From: Erginobacter sp964465735
Lineage (GTDB): Bacteria > Auribacterota > Erginobacteria > Erginobacterales > Erginobacteraceae
Assembly: GCA_964465735.1 (NCBI GenBank)
Contig: CAYXKT010000006.1
Location: 1 to 43,355 of the forward strand
DNA: 43,355 nt
Direction: 5' to 3'
Shown one piece after another: positions 40,876 to 43,355 of this stretch; within the stretch, counting starts at the first letter, position 1; each line of letters starts with the position of its first letter. Below the pieces are notes generated by a model. It saw nothing but the letters and a program-made list of their open reading frames with translations, was not told the origin of the DNA and did no database searches. A program made the position numbers and the translations under genes.

Positions 40876-41778
40876 CTAACGTTTCGCCGACCCTTCCCAG
40901 ATCTTGATCTCCAGTTCCAGCCTGGTCCCGAATTGCTTCTGCACCTCCCCCCGGGCGAGATCAATCAGGTCCAGAACCTCTCGAAAAGATGCTTCTCCCC
41001 GGTTGACGATCACGTTGGCGTGCTTCTCCGAGATCTGGGCATCCCCGATCCGCTTTCCCTGCAGACCCGCCGCCTCGATCAACCGACCCGCGTAATCCCC
41101 GGGCGGGTTCTTAAAGACCGACCCGGCGCTGGGATACTCCAGGGGGAGGGACTCCTTTCTCCGGCAAAGGACTTCCCGCGTCTTCTCCGCTATCTCCTTG
41201 CGATCGCCCGGAAAAAGTTCAAGGTCGACCCGAAGCACCACCTCCCCGCTCTCCTGAAAGCGGCTGGCCCGATACCCGAACCGGCAATCTTCCAGATCTA
41301 ATTCCACCATCTTGCAACCGGGACGGTAGGCCCAAACCTTTCGGGTCACCCCGGCGATCTCCTCCCCTCCCCAACCGGCGTTCATAACCGCCGCCCCGCC
41401 CACCGTCCCCGGGATCCCGGCGGCAAACTCCAACCCCGCCAGCCCCGCTGCCGCCGCCGCCCGCACCAGACGGGCCAGCTCCATCCCGGCCGGCGCCACC
41501 ACCCGGCCACCTTCGATAACCAACTCTTCCGGATCCCAGTCCGGTCGGACCACCACCCCTTTCACACCCCGGTCGTCAATCAGCAGGTTGCTCCCCCCGC
41601 CCAGGATCCGGTACAAGCTGTCTTCTTCTTGAAGGATCTCGCAACACCGAAGAATTTCCCAAAGCCCCCGGGGCTGGAGTAGCAACTCCGCGGGCCCCCC
41701 GACTTTCAAAGTGTTAGAGATCGGCTTCCGGTCCTGAGACCGGATACCCCGAAATATTGTTTCCAGAACTTGATTCAA
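40876..41778 (-). CDS. murB: UDP-N-acetylenolpyruvoylglucosamine reductase MurB
   Basis: A 300-residue FAD enzyme that reduces the enolpyruvyl group to give UDP-MurNAc for peptidoglycan. The N-terminal NTLKVGGPAELLLQP and LGGGSNLLIDDRGVKGVVV, near residues 22-75, are the FAD motifs. EFAAGIPGTVGGAAVMNAG follows, and YPSAGSVFKNPPGDYAGRLI holds the catalytic Ser. The late DAQISEKHANVIVN and the final Glu-rich strand complete the type II enzyme. Start is TTG at 41778, with AAGGA seven bases upstream. Only 10 bases separate it from the upstream radical SAM gene, so both may share a transcript. Other mur genes are not in the window. Confidence 0.95.
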   Translation of the reverse strand: MNQVLETIFRGIRSQDRKPISNTLKVGGPAELLLQPRGLWEILRCCEILQEEDSLYRILGGGSNLLIDDRGVKGVVVRPDWDPEELVIEGGRVVAPAGMELARLVRAAAAAGLAGLEFAAGIPGTVGGAAVMNAGWGGEEIAGVTRKVWAYRPGCKMVELDLEDCRFGYRASRFQESGEVVLRVDLELFPGDRKEIAEKTREVLCRRKESLPLEYPSAGSVFKNPPGDYAGRLIEAAGLQGKRIGDAQISEKHANVIVNRGEASFREVLDLIDLARGEVQKQFGTRLELEIKIWEGSAKR

Positions 41779-41788
41779 AACCCGATCC

Positions 41789-43222
41789 TTATTTCAGGAA
41801 AAAATAGCGTCTTATTAAACTTAAATATTCCTTTAACGATCTTTTACACGGGGAATATTCAAAAGCTCCGACATAGACTTTGTAAACCTTGCCCAGAAAG
41901 GAGTAACCGGCGTCTAACCTTAATCTTATCAGCCATCTGATGTGACGGTAGAGAAAGGGGAACCTGACTGTCAGGGCGAAGAGCCTTTGGAGGTTTTCAC
42001 GTTCAGCCTTATCCTCAATTTTTAAAACAGATTTATCATAGAATGAATCCGGAAGATTATCCAAAAGATTCCCTTGGTATAACCCCTGACTCCGAACGAT
42101 ATCGTACATCTTGGTGCCCGGATAAGGCTGCATAATGCTGGCAAGAGGATAGCGGCTTTTGCACTCGATATTTAATTTTAGGGTTTTTAGATCATCCTCC
42201 AATGTGGAATTTGGAATAGCCAGGATATTTTCCGTCGTATAAAATATCCGGTATTTTCGGAATAATCGTGCACAATTAATAATCTGATCGTCAGACATAG
42301 ATCGTTCCAGGATTTCCTTCCGTACTTTTTCCGATCCGGCTTCAATCCCGAAACTTATGGTGATACAGTTCGCTTCTTTTAATAATCTGACTTGCTCTTC
42401 ATCGATCAGATCTGCTCTTATCCCCGTACAGATGAATTTTAAGTTGAGTTTTCTGAACTCCTGGGAAAATTTTCTTAACCATTCTTTATCCGTGTTAAAA
42501 GTATCGTCTTCAAATCTTGCCACTTCAAAATTGTATTTTCGCTTAACTTCTTCGACTTCTTTTATGACATTATCCACGGATCTTCTTCTAACGAAGTTTT
42601 CTCCGGCATATATTTTCTTGAACTGAGCATTGAAACAATAAGAGCAGTTAAAGGGGCACCCTCTTCCGATAATAAAGCTCCTGATTCCGGCATTCCTGAT
42701 CTCCGGATACTCAGCAAATATTGATCTGGAGGGAAACGTTAGTTTATCTAAGTCCTGGACCAATGGACGGCAGGGATTCTTATGGATTTGATTCGCTTTT
42801 TTGATCCAGAAATTCTTGACTTTCGTGATGTCTTTTTTATCTTCCAGCAAATCTAAAAATTCAAGAAAGGCTTCTTCCGCCTCTCCCCTGCAGACGCAGT
42901 CAACTCCTTCTTCATTGATCATTTCCGGAAAAAAAGTTGGATGAGGCCCTCCAAATACTGAGATAAACCCGTATTTTTTCTTTAGCACTTTATTCAGGTC
43001 GATATAATACTGATGATAGCCTGAGCGCAGGGAATAAGCAATAATCTGGGGTTGTATATTTTCAATTTTCTTGAATATATTTTCCCTTACCGGCTCCAGG
43101 ATGAAGACATTATGTCTAAGGCTGATTGCCGAAGCTAAACTCATAATACCTAAAGGTTCACGATAGATTGTGTGTTTATCCAAGAATTTGTTTATGAATA
43201 AAACCGCATATTTCGGCTCCAT
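41789..43222 (-). CDS. B12-binding-domain radical SAM protein, AT-rich
   Basis: A 477-residue protein with the same order as the other radical SAM gene. A B12-binding-like domain lies at about residues 1-130 (VFGGPHPTFFPEMI, then CRGEAEEAFLEFLDLL). The radical SAM core begins with IIGRGCPFNCSYCFNAQ, with Cys189, Cys193 and Cys196. EVARFEDDTFNTDKEWL and ISFGIEAGSEKVRKEIL are the later motifs. The C-terminal part ends in a basic stretch (IRRYFFLK). Base use is unlike the surroundings: a sampled 60-base line at 42481 has 18 G+C. This suggests recent transfer. Function unknown; lipid or glycan modification is possible in such a neighbourhood. Confidence 0.88.
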   Translation of the reverse strand: MEPKYAVLFINKFLDKHTIYREPLGIMSLASAISLRHNVFILEPVRENIFKKIENIQPQIIAYSLRSGYHQYYIDLNKVLKKKYGFISVFGGPHPTFFPEMINEEGVDCVCRGEAEEAFLEFLDLLEDKKDITKVKNFWIKKANQIHKNPCRPLVQDLDKLTFPSRSIFAEYPEIRNAGIRSFIIGRGCPFNCSYCFNAQFKKIYAGENFVRRRSVDNVIKEVEEVKRKYNFEVARFEDDTFNTDKEWLRKFSQEFRKLNLKFICTGIRADLIDEEQVRLLKEANCITISFGIEAGSEKVRKEILERSMSDDQIINCARLFRKYRIFYTTENILAIPNSTLEDDLKTLKLNIECKSRYPLASIMQPYPGTKMYDIVRSQGLYQGNLLDNLPDSFYDKSVLKIEDKAERENLQRLFALTVRFPFLYRHIRWLIRLRLDAGYSFLGKVYKVYVGAFEYSPCKRSLKEYLSLIRRYFFLK

Positions 43223-43286
43223 CTGTTCGAAATGATAAATACTTTATCAATCTATTTATCTCAAGGTCAAACTCAATCAAACATCT

Positions 43287-43355
43287 GATGTGGCACCCCG
43301 TTGGGGTGCTGGTTCAAGGGGCCATCCGCAGACCCCGGCGATTCTCGCCGGGCTA
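43287..43355. repeat. Second copy of the hairpin-module repeat, cut by the window end
   Basis: GATGTGGCACCCCGTTGGGG at 43287-43306 is identical to the end of the 39191-39374 element, and the identity runs on through TGCT to 43310. A second module follows, CCCGGCG-ATTCT-CGCCGGG, then GGGCTA, which parallels the CCCGGGGC hairpin and GGGCTAT of the first copy with a different stem. The right end is outside the window. Confidence 0.85.

Noticed and set aside
39191..43310. Composite transposon with the radical SAM-murB-radical SAM block as cargo
   Set aside because: The two repeat copies carry no transposase, murB is a core gene, and there is no visible target-site duplication. Repeats of this type are usually dispersed singly.
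1..43355. tRNA, rRNA or CRISPR array
   Set aside because: I looked for T-loop-like GGTTCGAATCC patterns, rRNA-like stretches and regularly spaced direct repeats in the gaps and saw none. A covariance search would be decisive.

Overview
The window is a GC-rich bacterial chromosomal segment, with 33 protein genes that I can support. It has no rRNA, tRNA or CRISPR array that I can see. Predicted lipoproteins, a secretin-like protein, MurB and a Wzx/Wzy/Wzz-type export set indicate a diderm (Gram-negative) bacterium. Short palindromic intergenic repeats, frequent TTG starts and the gene mix resemble uncultured lineages of the Omnitrophota/PVC type. That placement is a low-confidence impression, because no marker gene here settles it.

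Left part (1-12.2 kb): an iron-sulfur flavoprotein and a DUF433/DUF5615 toxin-antitoxin-like pair are followed by a three-subunit molybdenum hydroxylase operon of the xanthine dehydrogenase family (FAD, then 2Fe-2S, then Mo subunit, minus strand). The 2Fe-2S subunit carries an unusual lysine-rich repeat tail. Next come a lipoprotein divergent from a small orphan secretin-domain protein, then serC and serA (serine biosynthesis), a Rieske protein and aroA (shikimate pathway).

Centre (12.2-38.9 kb): a large surface-polysaccharide locus made of four transcription blocks. wecB and a WecA-like transferase with a cytosolic extension run leftward. A WbuB-like glycosyltransferase, a sugar-nucleotide epimerase and a fusion of a second WecA-like transferase to a CapD/PglF-like N-terminal half run rightward. 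A five-gene leftward operon holds two tandem paralogous GT-C-like membrane proteins, a GT4, a methyltransferase and a heparinase II/III-like protein. A six-gene leftward operon holds Wzz, an O-antigen ligase/polymerase with TPR-like and FN3-like tail, an FkbM methyltransferase, a lipoprotein, Wzx and a second Wzy-like protein. It starts at a near-consensus promoter (TTGACA-17-TATAGT). A divergent unit carries a polyprenyl-phosphate sugar transferase and a DegT-type aminotransferase. A lone GT2 gene lies between the two leftward operons. Together these could make lipid-linked repeat units (WecB, WecA-like, GTs), flip them (Wzx), polymerise and ligate them (two Wzy/WaaL-like proteins), set chain length (Wzz) and trim or turn over polymer (heparinase-like).

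Right part (38.9-43.4 kb): a HicB-like orphan, two B12-binding-type radical SAM proteins and murB. A hairpin-rich repeat with inverted ends lies just upstream of the first radical SAM gene, and a second copy of its end lies upstream of the other. The second radical SAM gene is clearly AT-richer than its surroundings.

The most notable items are the modular palindromic repeats that abut or contribute start and stop regions of genes (12144-12231, 10782-10870, 39191-39374, 43287-end), the WecA-CapD fusion, the tandem GT-C pair and the lysine-rich tail on the hydroxylase subunit.
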